64,000 nucleotides of DNA, from NCBI RefSeq assembly GCF_042650605.1, contig NZ_JBHSBN010000001.1, positions 372,001 through 436,000 on the forward strand, in the 5' to 3' direction. Source of the DNA: Micromonospora_J zhanjiangensis. Lineage in GTDB: Bacteria > Actinomycetota > Actinomycetes > Mycobacteriales > Micromonosporaceae. How positions within the stretch are numbered: the first letter of the stretch is position 1; the number at the start of each line of letters is the position of its first letter. Below are positions 14,667 to 23,530 of the stretch, piece by piece. The position numbers and the translations under genes were made by a program. Below the pieces are notes generated by a model. It did no database searches. It was not told the origin of the DNA and saw nothing but the letters and a program-made list of their open reading frames with translations.

Positions 14667-16469
14667 ATGAGTCACGTTCTCGCCGCGGTCGCCTGGCCGT
14701 ACGCCAACGGCCCGCGTCACATCGGCCACGTCTCCGGCTTCGGGGTGCCCTCCGACGTGTTCAGCCGGTACATGCGGATGGCCGGGCACGACGTGCTCAT
14801 GGTCTCCGGCACCGACGAGCACGGCACCCCGATCCAGGTGCAGGCGGACAACGAGGGGGTCACCCCGCGCGAACTCGCCGACCGGTACAACCGGGTCATC
14901 GTCGAGGATCTGCACGGCCTCGGCCTCTCCTACGACCTGTTCACCCGGACCACCACCCGCAACCACTACGCGGTGGTGCAGGAGCTCTTCGACGGGCTGC
15001 ACCGCAACGGCTACATCGTCCCCAAGGTCACCATGGGGGCGATCTCGCCGTCCACCGGCCGGACCCTGCCCGACCGCTACATCGAGGGCACCTGCCCGAT
15101 CTGCGGGTACGACAGCGCGCGGGGTGACCAGTGTGACAACTGCGGCAACCAGCTCGACCCGGTCGACCTGATCAACCCCCGTTCGAAGATCAACGGGGAG
15201 ACCCCGGAGTTCGTCGAGACCGAACACTTCTTCCTCGACCTGCCGGCTTTGGCCGACGCGCTGGCCGGCTGGTTGGACAGCCGCGAGGGCTGGCGTCCCA
15301 ACGTGCTCCGGTTCTCCCGGAACCTGCTCGACGACCTCCAGCCCCGGGCGATCACCCGGGACCTGGAGTGGGGCGTACCGATCCCGCTCGACGACTGGCG
15401 GGACCGCACCGACAAGCGGATCTACGTCTGGTTCGACGCCGTGATCGGTTATCTCTCCGCGTCCGTCGAGTGGGCCCGCCGCAGCGGCGACCCGGACGCC
15501 TGGCGGCGCTGGTGGTCGGCCGACGGGCAGGGCAAGGACGCCCGCGGCTACTACTTCATGGGCAAGGACAACATCGTCTTCCACTCGGTGATCTGGCCGG
15601 CGCTGCTGCTCGGCTACTCGGGCCAGGGCGCCCGGGACGGCGAGCCGGGCGCCCTGGGTCGGCTGAACCTGCCCACCGAGGTGGTCTCCAGCGAGTTCCT
15701 CACCATGGAGGGCCGCAAGTTCTCCTCGTCCCGCCAGGTCGTCATCTACGTACGCGACTTCCTGGCCCGGTACGACGCGGACGCGCTGCGCTACTTCATC
15801 GCCGTCGCCGGTCCGGAGAGCCAGGACACCGACTTCACCTGGGCCGAGTTCCTCCGCCGCAACAACGACGAACTGGTCGCCGGCTGGGGCAATCTGGTCA
15901 ACCGGTCGATCTCGATGGCGGCGAAGAACTTCGGGGCCGTGCCGCCGGTCGACCCGGCCGGTCTCACCGAGGCCGACGAGGCGCTGCTGGCCACCGCCCG
16001 GGCCGGCTTCGACACCGTCGGCGCCCTGATCGAGCGGCACCGGCAGAAGCAGGCCGTCGGCGAGGCGATGCGGGTGGTCGCCGAGGCCAACCGCTACCTG
16101 TCGGAGCAGGCCCCGTGGAAGCTCAAGACCGACGAGGACAAGCCCCGGATGGGCACCATCCTGCACGTCGCCCTGCAGGTGGTCAGCGACGCCAACACCC
16201 TGCTCTCCCCGTTCCTGCCGCACTCCGCGCAGAAGATCCACGAGCTGCTCGGCGGCACCGGCGTACACACCCCGATGCCGTCCGTCGTGGAGGTCGAGGA
16301 CCTGGACGGCGGGCCGGCGTACCCGGTGCTCACCGGCGACTACACCGGCGGTGTGCGGTGGGCGTCCAGCCCGATCGAGGCGGGTCGTCCGCTGGCGGCG
16401 CCGAAACCGGTGTTCCGCAAGCTCGACCCGTCCATCGTGGAGGAGGAGCTGGCCCGGCTGGCCGGCTGA
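14667..16469 (+). CDS. metG: Methionyl-tRNA synthetase
   Basis: A 600-residue class I synthetase that charges tRNA-Met with methionine in the cytoplasm. The ATP site HIGH motif appears as PRHIGHVSGF (residues ~14-23). The zinc knuckle has CPICGYDSARGDQCDNCGNQ (~142-161). The KMSKS-equivalent loop is GRKFSSSR (~347), the usual form in this MetG subclass. The anticodon-binding helical domain follows (WGNLVNRSISM onward), with no C-terminal EMAP domain. The ATG shows a leaderless arrangement. The last ~130 bp overlap, on the opposite strand, the 3' end of the next convergent gene. Confidence 0.97.
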   Translation: MSHVLAAVAWPYANGPRHIGHVSGFGVPSDVFSRYMRMAGHDVLMVSGTDEHGTPIQVQADNEGVTPRELADRYNRVIVEDLHGLGLSYDLFTRTTTRNHYAVVQELFDGLHRNGYIVPKVTMGAISPSTGRTLPDRYIEGTCPICGYDSARGDQCDNCGNQLDPVDLINPRSKINGETPEFVETEHFFLDLPALADALAGWLDSREGWRPNVLRFSRNLLDDLQPRAITRDLEWGVPIPLDDWRDRTDKRIYVWFDAVIGYLSASVEWARRSGDPDAWRRWWSADGQGKDARGYYFMGKDNIVFHSVIWPALLLGYSGQGARDGEPGALGRLNLPTEVVSSEFLTMEGRKFSSSRQVVIYVRDFLARYDADALRYFIAVAGPESQDTDFTWAEFLRRNNDELVAGWGNLVNRSISMAAKNFGAVPPVDPAGLTEADEALLATARAGFDTVGALIERHRQKQAVGEAMRVVAEANRYLSEQAPWKLKTDEDKPRMGTILHVALQVVSDANTLLSPFLPHSAQKIHELLGGTGVHTPMPSVVEVEDLDGGPAYPVLTGDYTGGVRWASSPIEAGRPLAAPKPVFRKLDPSIVEEELARLAG

Positions 16470-17713
16470 CCGAGCGGGTACGGGACGTCCACCGACCGGT
16501 CGTCGCTGATCTCGACGGCCGGGGCCCACGTCTCGTACACGCCGCGCTCGAGGCACTGGGCGCCGAGCGCGGCGACGTTCTCCGGATCCGGTCGGCACAA
16601 CCGCAGCCGGAGCCAGCCGGACTCCGCCCGCAGCGCCAGGCAGGTGGTGTCCCGCCAGGTGACGTAGCGGACCCGGCGGCTCACCGAGTCCACCGGGTAG
16701 CGGGCCGCGCGGGTCATCGCCAGCACCCGGAACCCGCCGGGCAGGTCGGCCACCGCCTCGTACTCCTGTCCCCGGTGGGTGCCCACCAGGCGGGTCGACC
16801 GGTCCTCCTGCGGGACCGGCAGGTACTCCTGGTCGGGGGGAACGCCCGGCACGGCCGCCAGCAGGTGCCGGCCGCGCGGTCCGACCAGCCGCAGCCAGCC
16901 GCGCTGCTCCGGCTGGTACGTGTAGAGCACCACCTCGTCGCCGTCCGGCAGGTACGCCACCAGGGCCGCGTTGGCCGGCATCGGCAGGTCGGCGAGGTCG
17001 CGGGTGACGAACTCCGGGACGAGGTGCCGGCTGCTGGGCGTGAACCCGGTGCCCAGTACCGGCGGGCCGATCCGGTCGTGCGGGGGCATCCGGGTCAGCC
17101 CGTCGTGGCCGCCCGTCACCGGCGCCTCGAAGTCGACCGGGTCGACGGCCCGCCAGCGCAGCACGAAGGCGACGTCGGGGTCGCCCGGCGTGCCGTCCGG
17201 GTCGGTGCGCAACAGCGACAGGTCGGCCGGGGTGCGCAGGTGGGCGATGTCGTACTCGCGGTGGCAGAACCCGAACGGTAGCCGGCCGCGGACGTAGCCG
17301 GACAACTGCCGGGCGGAGAGCACCTTGACCATGGTCGTGCCCCGGCGGATCACCGCCGATTCGCGGACGGCGGCCAGGACCGGGTCGTCGCCGTCCGGCC
17401 GTTGGCTGAGCCGGTGGAGGTCGGCCCAGGTCCGGACCCGGCTGACCGGCGCCATCAGCGGCTGGTCCAGCTCGGTCCGGTCGGTTCGGCCGCCCTGGAC
17501 GACCTCGACCTCGCTGGCGTGCACGAAGCGGTGCCACGGCCACCGGGCATCCGGGCGCGCGTCGCGGAGAAAGCCGTCCCGCGGATCGACGCTGAACACC
17601 TCGTACGCCGCGCCCCGGGCGATCTCCTCGGCCGGGTGCACGGCTCCGGCGTACGCCACCCGCACCCCGGGCGGCGCCTGGGCCGGCCCGCGCGGCTGGG
17701 GAAGAACGGTCAC
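16340..17713 (-). CDS. Conserved hypothetical protein, convergent with metG
   Basis: This 457-residue predicted soluble protein starts at GTG. It has no signal peptide or membrane helix, contains many W, H and R, and shows alternating beta-strand-like blocks such as FEVFSVDPRDG-like segments and FVLRWRAVDPVDFEAP. I do not recognise the family. The final ~43 residues are encoded opposite metG codons and are low-complexity (SRASSSSTMDGSS), suggesting an ancestral stop lost near 16470 and read-through into metG. The start is chosen to exclude an arginine/alanine-rich upstream extension. Confidence 0.6.
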   Translation of the reverse strand: MTVLPQPRGPAQAPPGVRVAYAGAVHPAEEIARGAAYEVFSVDPRDGFLRDARPDARWPWHRFVHASEVEVVQGGRTDRTELDQPLMAPVSRVRTWADLHRLSQRPDGDDPVLAAVRESAVIRRGTTMVKVLSARQLSGYVRGRLPFGFCHREYDIAHLRTPADLSLLRTDPDGTPGDPDVAFVLRWRAVDPVDFEAPVTGGHDGLTRMPPHDRIGPPVLGTGFTPSSRHLVPEFVTRDLADLPMPANAALVAYLPDGDEVVLYTYQPEQRGWLRLVGPRGRHLLAAVPGVPPDQEYLPVPQEDRSTRLVGTHRGQEYEAVADLPGGFRVLAMTRAARYPVDSVSRRVRYVTWRDTTCLALRAESGWLRLRLCRPDPENVAALGAQCLERGVYETWAPAVEISDDRSVDVPYPLGQPASRASSSSTMDGSSLRNTGFGAASGRPASIGLDAHRTPPV

Positions 17714-17909
17714 GGCGACCAGGCTAGGTGCGTTGGGTACCGGCCGGATGAACGGACGGTTACCGGCCGTGGTACCCGCACCGATCGCACCCGACGCCCG
17801 CGCCGCCACCCGCGCCGCCACCCGCCGCCCGCGCCGCCACCCGGCCGGGGCCCTTCATCGGCCGGCGGTGGTGGTGAGCGGTGTCGGGTGATGTGTGATG
17901 CTGGCGGCG

Positions 17910-18848
17910 ATGACTGAGCCAGCCGAGTCCCGACGTCAGCGGGCGGCGCGCCGGGCCGGGGAGTTCCCGCCGGCCCCCGAGCCGCTGCCCAGCCCCGTCC
18001 TGGACAGCCACACCCACCTGGACATCACCCTCGCCGAGGCCGGCGTACCGGGCGCCCCGGACCCGACCGGGACCGGCCCGACGGCGACCGGGCCGCTCGC
18101 CGGCCGGGCCGGCGCGGACCCGGTCGACGCCGCCATCGCCGTCGCCGCGGGCGTGGGCGTCGACCGGCTGGTCCAGGTCGGGGTGGACGTCGAGTCGTCC
18201 CGCTGGGGCGCCGACCTGGCCACCCGGTACGACGCGGTGCTGGCCACCGTCGCCCTGCACCCCAACGAGGCGCCCCGACTGGCCGACCTGGACGCCGCGC
18301 TGCGCGAGATCGAGGCGCTGGCCGGCCAGGACCGGGTCCGCGGCGTCGGCGAGACCGGGATGGACTTCTTCCGCACCGGCGACGACGGGCGGGCCGCGCA
18401 GGAGGCCAGCTTCCGGGCGCACGTCGCCATCGCCAAGCGGTACGGCAAGCCGCTGGTCATCCACGACCGGGACGCGCACGCCGACGTGCTGCGGATCCTC
18501 GACGACGAGGGCGCGCCGGACGCGGTGGTGCTGCACTGCTTCTCCGGGGACGCGGAGTTCGCCGCCGAGTGCGTCCGGCGCGGGTACGTGCTCAGTTTCG
18601 CCGGCACGGTCACCTTCGCCAGCGCCGGCGCGCTGCGCGCGGCGGCCCGGGTCACCCCGATCGACCAACTGCTGGTGGAGACCGACGCCCCGTACCTGAC
18701 GCCGACGCCGCACCGGGGGCGGCCCAACGCGTCGTACCTGATCCCGCTGACCGTCCGGGCGCTGGCCGACACCACCGGCACCGACCTGGACGAGCTGTGC
18801 CGGGCGATCTCCGCGACCGGCGACCGGCTGTTCGGCCCCTGGCGATAG
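17910..18848 (+). CDS. tatD: TatD-family metal-dependent DNase
   Basis: A 312-residue TIM-barrel metallohydrolase. Family members are Mg-dependent 3'-5' exonucleases that act on single-stranded DNA or RNA and in repair. The metal ligands are all present: DSHTHLD (N-terminal HxH), the glutamate in GVGETGMDF, histidines in LVIHDRDAH and VVLHCFSGD, and the aspartate in VETDAPYLTP. A ~35-residue polar N-terminal tail precedes the barrel. Two upstream in-frame starts (17895 and 17898) are possible. In many actinobacteria an rpf gene lies between tatD and ksgA; here ksgA follows after only 56 bp. Confidence 0.93.
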   Translation: MTEPAESRRQRAARRAGEFPPAPEPLPSPVLDSHTHLDITLAEAGVPGAPDPTGTGPTATGPLAGRAGADPVDAAIAVAAGVGVDRLVQVGVDVESSRWGADLATRYDAVLATVALHPNEAPRLADLDAALREIEALAGQDRVRGVGETGMDFFRTGDDGRAAQEASFRAHVAIAKRYGKPLVIHDRDAHADVLRILDDEGAPDAVVLHCFSGDAEFAAECVRRGYVLSFAGTVTFASAGALRAAARVTPIDQLLVETDAPYLTPTPHRGRPNASYLIPLTVRALADTTGTDLDELCRAISATGDRLFGPWR

Positions 18849-18891
18849 CCGGTCGCTCCGCCCGGACGGATCCCCGTGCCGGTACCGACCG

Positions 18892-18897
18892 TAGGCT
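18892..18897 (+). promoter_or_regulatory. -10 element of ksgA (leaderless)
   Basis: TAGGCT is seven bases before the ATG of ksgA and no Shine-Dalgarno sequence is present. This is the same arrangement as at metG. Confidence 0.6.
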
Positions 18898-18904
18898 TGC
18901 CACC

Positions 18905-19864
18905 ATGACCGACCAGCGCCCCGATCCGGGTTCCCAGTTGCCGGCGGGGGGCCCGTCCGGCGCCGGGGGTGACGGCCGGGGATCCGCCCTGGCCACCGGG
19001 CTGCTCGGCCCGGTCGAGATTCGGGAGCTGGCGGGCCGGCTGGGGGTGGCACCGACCAAACGGCTCGGGCAGAACTTCGTGCACGACCCGAACACGGTGC
19101 GCCGGATCGTCGCCGCCGCCGGCCTCGCCCCGGACGACGTGGCGCTGGAGGTCGGCCCGGGACTCGGCTCGCTCACCCTGGGCCTGCTGCCGGTCGCGGC
19201 CCACGTACACGCGGTGGAACTGGACCCGGCGCTGGCCGCGGCCCTGCCGGCCACCGTGGCCGACCGGGCCGGCGCCGGGCCGGCCGGCCGGCTCACCGTG
19301 CACCACGCCGACGCGCTGCGGATCGGCGCGGCCGAGCTGACCGAGCCGCCGCCCACGGCGCTGGTCGCCAACCTGCCCTACAACGTCGCGGTTCCGGTGG
19401 TGCTGCACCTGCTGGCCGCACTGCCCACGCTGCGGCGCGGGCTGGTCATGGTGCAGAAGGAGGTCGCCGACCGGCTGGTGGCCGGGCCCGGCTCCAAGGT
19501 CTACGGCGTCCCGTCGGTGAAGCTCGCCTGGTACGCCGCGGCCCGCGGCGCCGGGAAGGTCCCGCCCAACGTCTTCTGGCCGGTCCCCAACGTCGACTCC
19601 GGGCTGGTCGCCTTCACCCGCCGCGAGCCGCCCCGGACCGACGTACCCCGGGAACGGGTCTTCGCGGTGGTGGATGCGGCCTTCGCCCAGCGTCGCAAGA
19701 CGCTGCGCGCCGCGCTGGCCGGCTGGGCCGGCGGCCCGGACCGCGCGGCGGCGGCGCTGGTCGCGGCCGGTGTCGACCCCGGCGCCCGGGGCGAGGCGCT
19801 GACCGTGGCGCAGTTCGCCGCCATCGCCGCGTCGGCCCCGACGGGTACGACGGGCGCCGAGTAG
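18905..19864 (+). CDS. ksgA: 16S rRNA (adenine-1518/1519-N6)-dimethyltransferase
   Basis: A 319-residue Rossmann methyltransferase that dimethylates two adjacent adenosines near the 3' end of 16S rRNA during small-subunit assembly. Motifs are TKRLGQNFVHDPNTVRRIV, the SAM loop VALEVGPGLGSLTLGLL, the acidic VELDPAL, the catalytic VANLPYNVAVPV, and the C-terminal FWPVPNVDSGLV and QRRKTLRAAL. A glycine/proline-rich ~35-residue N-terminal extension precedes the core. It is followed by a short coupled reading frame and ispE, as usual for actinobacteria. Confidence 0.97.
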   Translation: MTDQRPDPGSQLPAGGPSGAGGDGRGSALATGLLGPVEIRELAGRLGVAPTKRLGQNFVHDPNTVRRIVAAAGLAPDDVALEVGPGLGSLTLGLLPVAAHVHAVELDPALAAALPATVADRAGAGPAGRLTVHHADALRIGAAELTEPPPTALVANLPYNVAVPVVLHLLAALPTLRRGLVMVQKEVADRLVAGPGSKVYGVPSVKLAWYAAARGAGKVPPNVFWPVPNVDSGLVAFTRREPPRTDVPRERVFAVVDAAFAQRRKTLRAALAGWAGGPDRAAAALVAAGVDPGARGEALTVAQFAAIAASAPTGTTGAE

Positions 19865-19867
19865 GCT
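19862..19867 (+). promoter_or_regulatory. Candidate -10 before the ispE leader reading frame
   Basis: TAGGCT sits at the very end of ksgA, about 29 bases before the 18-codon reading frame. It matches the -10 elements of ksgA and metG exactly. Confidence 0.4.
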
Positions 19868-19895
19868 GACGCCGAACTGTGACGGAAGGGACCGG

Positions 19896-19952
19896 ATGAG
19901 GACGCAGCCGCAGCGGGAACGGGCCGGGTCGGCGCTGGACGCCGGTCGGTGA
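19896..19952 (+). CDS. Candidate 18-residue leader peptide coupled to ispE
   Basis: A short frame starts with ATG, has GGAAGGGA seven to eight bases upstream, and encodes MRTQPQRERAGSALDAGR. Its stop overlaps the ispE GTG as GTGA. The ispE GTG has no good ribosome-binding site of its own, so translation of this frame may deliver ribosomes to ispE. It is too short to test by composition and could be chance. Confidence 0.35.
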   Translation: MRTQPQRERAGSALDAGR

Positions 19953-20896
19953 CCGAGGCATGGCGGCCGGACGACGACCGGCCCAGAGGCTCCCTCGGAC
20001 CGGTCCGGGTCAAGGCGCCCGCGAAGATCAATCTTCATCTCGGGGTCGGCCCGGTGCGGCCGGACGGTTTCCACGAGCTGAACACCGTTTACCACGCGAT
20101 CTCGATCCACGACGAGCTGACCGCCCGACGGGGTGACACGCTCACCCTGACCATGGAGGGCGAGGGAGCCGGTCAACTCGCCCTGGACGACAGCAACCTG
20201 GTGATCCGGGCGGCCCGCGCCCTGGCCGGCCACGCCGGGGTCCCCGCGCACGCGCGGCTGCACCTGCGCAAGCGGATCCCGCTGGCCGCCGGGCTGGCCG
20301 GCGGCAGCGCCGACGCGGCCGCCGCCCTGGTCGCCTGCGACGCGCTCTGGGGCACCGGACTGTCCCGCGACGAACTGGCAGCCATCGCCGCCACCCTCGG
20401 CTCCGACGTCCCGTTCCTGGTGCACGGCGGCACCGCCCTGGGCACCGGTCGGGGCGAGGTGGTCAGCCCGGTGCTGGCCCGGCCCACCACCTGGCACTGG
20501 GTGGTGGCCGTCGCCGACGGCGGCCTGTCCACCCCGCAGGTCTACGCCGAACTCGACCGGCTCCGCGGCACGGCGACCGCGCCGACGCCCCGGGGCAGCG
20601 CGGACGCGTTGCTGGCGGCGCTGCGCCAGCGCGACCCCCGGGTGCTGGCCGAGGCGCTCGGCAACGACCTGCAACCGGCGGCGGTGTCGCTGCGGCCGGA
20701 GCTGGCCGAGGTGCTCAAGGCCGGCCGGGCCGAGGGAGCGCTGGCCGGTATCGTCTCCGGTTCCGGGCCCACCTGCGTGTTCCTCGCCGCCGACGGCGAG
20801 GACGCCGAGCGGCTGGCGGCCGGCCTCACCGCCGCCGGCGTGTGCCGGGCGGCCCACCCGGCGCACGGCCCGGTTCCCGGCGCCCGGACCAGCTGA
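19949..20896 (+). CDS. ispE: 4-diphosphocytidyl-2-C-methyl-D-erythritol kinase
   Basis: A 315-residue GHMP kinase that phosphorylates CDP-methylerythritol in the non-mevalonate isoprenoid pathway. The substrate strand VKAPAKINLHLGV, the ATP loop PLAAGLAGGSADAAAALVA and the C-terminal GIVSGSGPTCVFLA are all present in order. It is read from a GTG inside the stop of a tiny upstream frame. The ksgA-ispE order is conserved in actinobacteria. A C-terminal extension of ~20 residues (CRAAHPAHGPVPGART) is common in the group. Confidence 0.95.
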   Translation: MTEAWRPDDDRPRGSLGPVRVKAPAKINLHLGVGPVRPDGFHELNTVYHAISIHDELTARRGDTLTLTMEGEGAGQLALDDSNLVIRAARALAGHAGVPAHARLHLRKRIPLAAGLAGGSADAAAALVACDALWGTGLSRDELAAIAATLGSDVPFLVHGGTALGTGRGEVVSPVLARPTTWHWVVAVADGGLSTPQVYAELDRLRGTATAPTPRGSADALLAALRQRDPRVLAEALGNDLQPAAVSLRPELAEVLKAGRAEGALAGIVSGSGPTCVFLAADGEDAERLAAGLTAAGVCRAAHPAHGPVPGARTS

Positions 20897-21009
20897 GCCG
20901 CCCCGGGGCGGTGGCGTGCGCGGGGAAGCCCGCCACGGGCCACGGCGTTAACCTTGGCGACCTCGGGCGACCGGCCCGACGAACGAAAATGATGTTGAAG
21001 GGCGGGGCA

Positions 21010-22836
21010 GTGGCCAACATCGTCAACCTGGACCGGGTGTCCAAGGGCTATGGCGCCGCGGGGCCGCTGCTGACCGACGTGTCCCTGGGCCTGGACGACA
21101 CCGACCGGATCGGCGTGGTGGGGCTCAACGGCGCCGGCAAGTCGACCCTGCTGCGGCTGTTGACCAAGACCGAGGAGCCGGATGCCGGCCGGGTCACCCA
21201 CCGGCGGGACCTGCGGGTGGCTTGGCTGCCGCAGACCCTGCGGCTGGCCGCCGAGGCGACCGTCCGGGACGTGGTGCTCGGCACCGCCTGGCTGGACGAG
21301 AGCATGGGCGCCGAACACGAGTGGGCCGGCGACGCGGGGGTCCGCCGCATCCTCGACGGGCTGGGCATGCCGTACCTGGGGCTGGACCAGCCGGTCGGGC
21401 CGATGTCCGGCGGCGAGCGCCGCCGGGTCGCCCTGGCCGCCCTGCTGGTCCGCCCGGCCGACCTGCTCATCCTCGACGAACCCACCAACCATCTGGACGT
21501 GGCCGGCGTCGACTGGCTGGCCCGCCACCTCGTACAGCGGCGGGGTGCGCTGGTGGTGGTCACCCACGACCGGTGGTTCCTGGACGCCGTCTGCACCACC
21601 ACCTGGGAGGTCGCCGACCAGACCGTCCGCGCCTACGAGGGCGGCTTCGCCGCCTGGACGCTGGCCCGCGCCGAGCGCGAGCGGGTCGCCGCGGCGACCG
21701 AGGCCCGTCGGCAGAACCTGCTGCGCAAGGAGATTGCCTGGCTGCGCCGTGGCCCGCCGGCCCGTACCTCCAAGCCCCGGTTCCGGATCGAGGCGGCCAA
21801 CGCGCTGATCGCGGACGTCCCGCCGCCGCGCGACAGCGTGAGCCTGCAACGGCTGGCCACCGCCCGGCTCGGCAAGCAGGTCTACGACCTGGAATCGGTC
21901 ACCCTGTACGCCGGCCCGAAGCTGATCCTCGACGACCTGACCTGGCAGGTCGGTCCGGGCGACCGGATCGCCGTCGTCGGCGCCAACGGCGCCGGCAAGA
22001 CCACCCTGCTGCGCCTGCTGGCCGGGGTCCGCGAGCCGGAGGCCGGCACCGTCCGCACCGGTTCGACGGTACGACCGGCGTTCCTGTCCCAGGAGCTGGC
22101 CGAACTGCCCGGTGAGCTGCGGGTGCTGGAGGCGGTCGAGGAGGTGGCCCGCCGGGTGGTGCTCGGCGACCGGGAACTCGCCGCCAGCCAGCTCGCCGAG
22201 ATGTTCGGCTTCGACGACCGGCGGCTGTGGACCCCGGTGAGCGACCTGTCCGGCGGTGAGCGGCGCCGGCTGCAGCTGCTCCGGCTGCTCGCCGCCGAAC
22301 CCAACGTGCTGCTGTTCGACGAGCCCACCAACGATCTGGACACCGACACACTGGCCGCGCTGGAGGACCTGCTCGACTCCTGGCCCGGCACGCTGGTGGT
22401 GGCCAGCCACGACCGGTACCTGATCGAACGGGTCACCGACGTGGTCTACGGCATGTTCGGCGACGGCCGGCTGGTGCACCTGCCCGGCGGTGTGGACGAG
22501 TACCTGGCCCGGGCCGGCGACGGCGAGGGCCGGCCGGCCGCGCCGGAATCGACCCGGCCGGCCGCCGCCGCGGCGCAGGTCGGGACCGGTCCCGCCGGGG
22601 TGCCGCGGCTCAGCGCCGCCGAGGTGCGCACCGCCAAGAAGGAACTGAGCCGGCTGGAACGGCAGGTCGGCAAGCTGGAGCAGCGCGAGGCGGCCCTGCA
22701 CGAGCAACTCGCCGCGCACGCCACCGACTACGCCAAGGTCGCCGAGTTGGACGGGCAACTGCGAACCGTACGCGGCGAGCGGGAAAGGGTCGAGGAGGCC
22801 TGGCTGGCCCTCGCCGAACAGGTTCCGGAGGGCTGA
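21010..22836 (+). CDS. ABC-F family ATPase, Uup-like
   Basis: This 608-residue soluble protein has two ABC domains and no membrane region, placing it in the translation- or ribosome-associated ABC-F family. Domain 1 has Walker A VGLNGAGKST, signature MSGGERRRVALA and LILDEPTNHLD. Domain 2 has VGANGAGKTT, LSGGERRRLQLL and LLFDEPTNDLD. The linker (residues ~225-275) carries an arginine-rich AWLRRGPPARTSKPRFR, and the C-terminus ends in an alanine-rich region and a coiled coil (KKELSRLERQVGKLEQREAAL). These features are typical of Uup. It follows ispE, as in other actinobacteria. A GTG start follows AAGGGCGGGG. Confidence 0.9.
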   Translation: MANIVNLDRVSKGYGAAGPLLTDVSLGLDDTDRIGVVGLNGAGKSTLLRLLTKTEEPDAGRVTHRRDLRVAWLPQTLRLAAEATVRDVVLGTAWLDESMGAEHEWAGDAGVRRILDGLGMPYLGLDQPVGPMSGGERRRVALAALLVRPADLLILDEPTNHLDVAGVDWLARHLVQRRGALVVVTHDRWFLDAVCTTTWEVADQTVRAYEGGFAAWTLARAERERVAAATEARRQNLLRKEIAWLRRGPPARTSKPRFRIEAANALIADVPPPRDSVSLQRLATARLGKQVYDLESVTLYAGPKLILDDLTWQVGPGDRIAVVGANGAGKTTLLRLLAGVREPEAGTVRTGSTVRPAFLSQELAELPGELRVLEAVEEVARRVVLGDRELAASQLAEMFGFDDRRLWTPVSDLSGGERRRLQLLRLLAAEPNVLLFDEPTNDLDTDTLAALEDLLDSWPGTLVVASHDRYLIERVTDVVYGMFGDGRLVHLPGGVDEYLARAGDGEGRPAAPESTRPAAAAAQVGTGPAGVPRLSAAEVRTAKKELSRLERQVGKLEQREAALHEQLAAHATDYAKVAELDGQLRTVRGERERVEEAWLALAEQVPEG

Positions 22837-22938
22837 CCGGCGGCTCGGCCGACCGCCGGGTGGGCGTGTGCTGCGTCACGTGGGGTGATGCGCGAGAATC
22901 CTTCGCGACCACCCCCCGGCTCGGCGTTGGAGACTGTC

Positions 22939-23391
22939 ATGGACCACAACCCCGTCAACCATCCCGCGCGCCCCGTCTACCGGGCGCTGGCCGCGCTGAC
23001 CGGCCTGTACCTGGTGATCTTCGGCGGGCTTGCCCTGATCAACGGCGGTGAGTTCTTCGGCCAGGACCCCGGCGTCAAGGTGCTCGGCCAGGGCATCAAC
23101 CCCGGCGGCGGGCTGGTCCTGGCGGTGCTCGGACTGATCGCCCTGGCGGCGGCCGTGATCGGCCGGAACGTCGACACGAGGGTCAACCGGGCCCTCGCCT
23201 ACCTGCTCGCGGCCATCGCCCTGGCCAGCCTCGCGGTGTCCCATACCGGGGCCAACATCCTGAACGTCAGCGTGGTCACCTGCATCGTGCTCATGACGCT
23301 CAGCATGGTCCTGCTGATGGCCGCCATGTACGGCCGGGTCGGCTCGGACAAGGACGTGCACGCCTGGGAGCAGTCCCGGCTGTTCGGGTGA
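22939..23391 (+). CDS. DUF4383 membrane protein, copy 1
   Basis: A 150-residue protein with four hydrophobic helices (about 17-37, 58-80, 86-108 and 113-134) and the conserved N-terminal HNPVNHPARPVYR block. It matches DUF4383, whose function is unknown. A paralogue follows 139 bp downstream with the same NHPARPLYR opening, so the pair arose by tandem duplication. The ATG is preceded by a short leader without a strong ribosome-binding site. Confidence 0.85.
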   Translation: MDHNPVNHPARPVYRALAALTGLYLVIFGGLALINGGEFFGQDPGVKVLGQGINPGGGLVLAVLGLIALAAAVIGRNVDTRVNRALAYLLAAIALASLAVSHTGANILNVSVVTCIVLMTLSMVLLMAAMYGRVGSDKDVHAWEQSRLFG

Positions 23392-23530
23392 CCCCGGCGC
23401 GGTCCGGCCCCGGCGCGGGCGACCCGCCCGCTCCGCCGGACCGCGCCGACGCCGGATTTCCGGCGAATCGCCCCACCGCTGGGCGACAATCCCAAGTACG
23501 ACCCATCGGTCGTACGGAGGGAGAAGTGGC

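Noticed and set aside
14652..17543. 963-codon minus-strand frame opposite metG
   Set aside because: It is the mirror of metG coding sequence; metG has all synthetase motifs.
17936..20866. 976-codon minus-strand frame opposite tatD, ksgA and ispE
   Set aside because: A shadow of three well-supported plus-strand genes.
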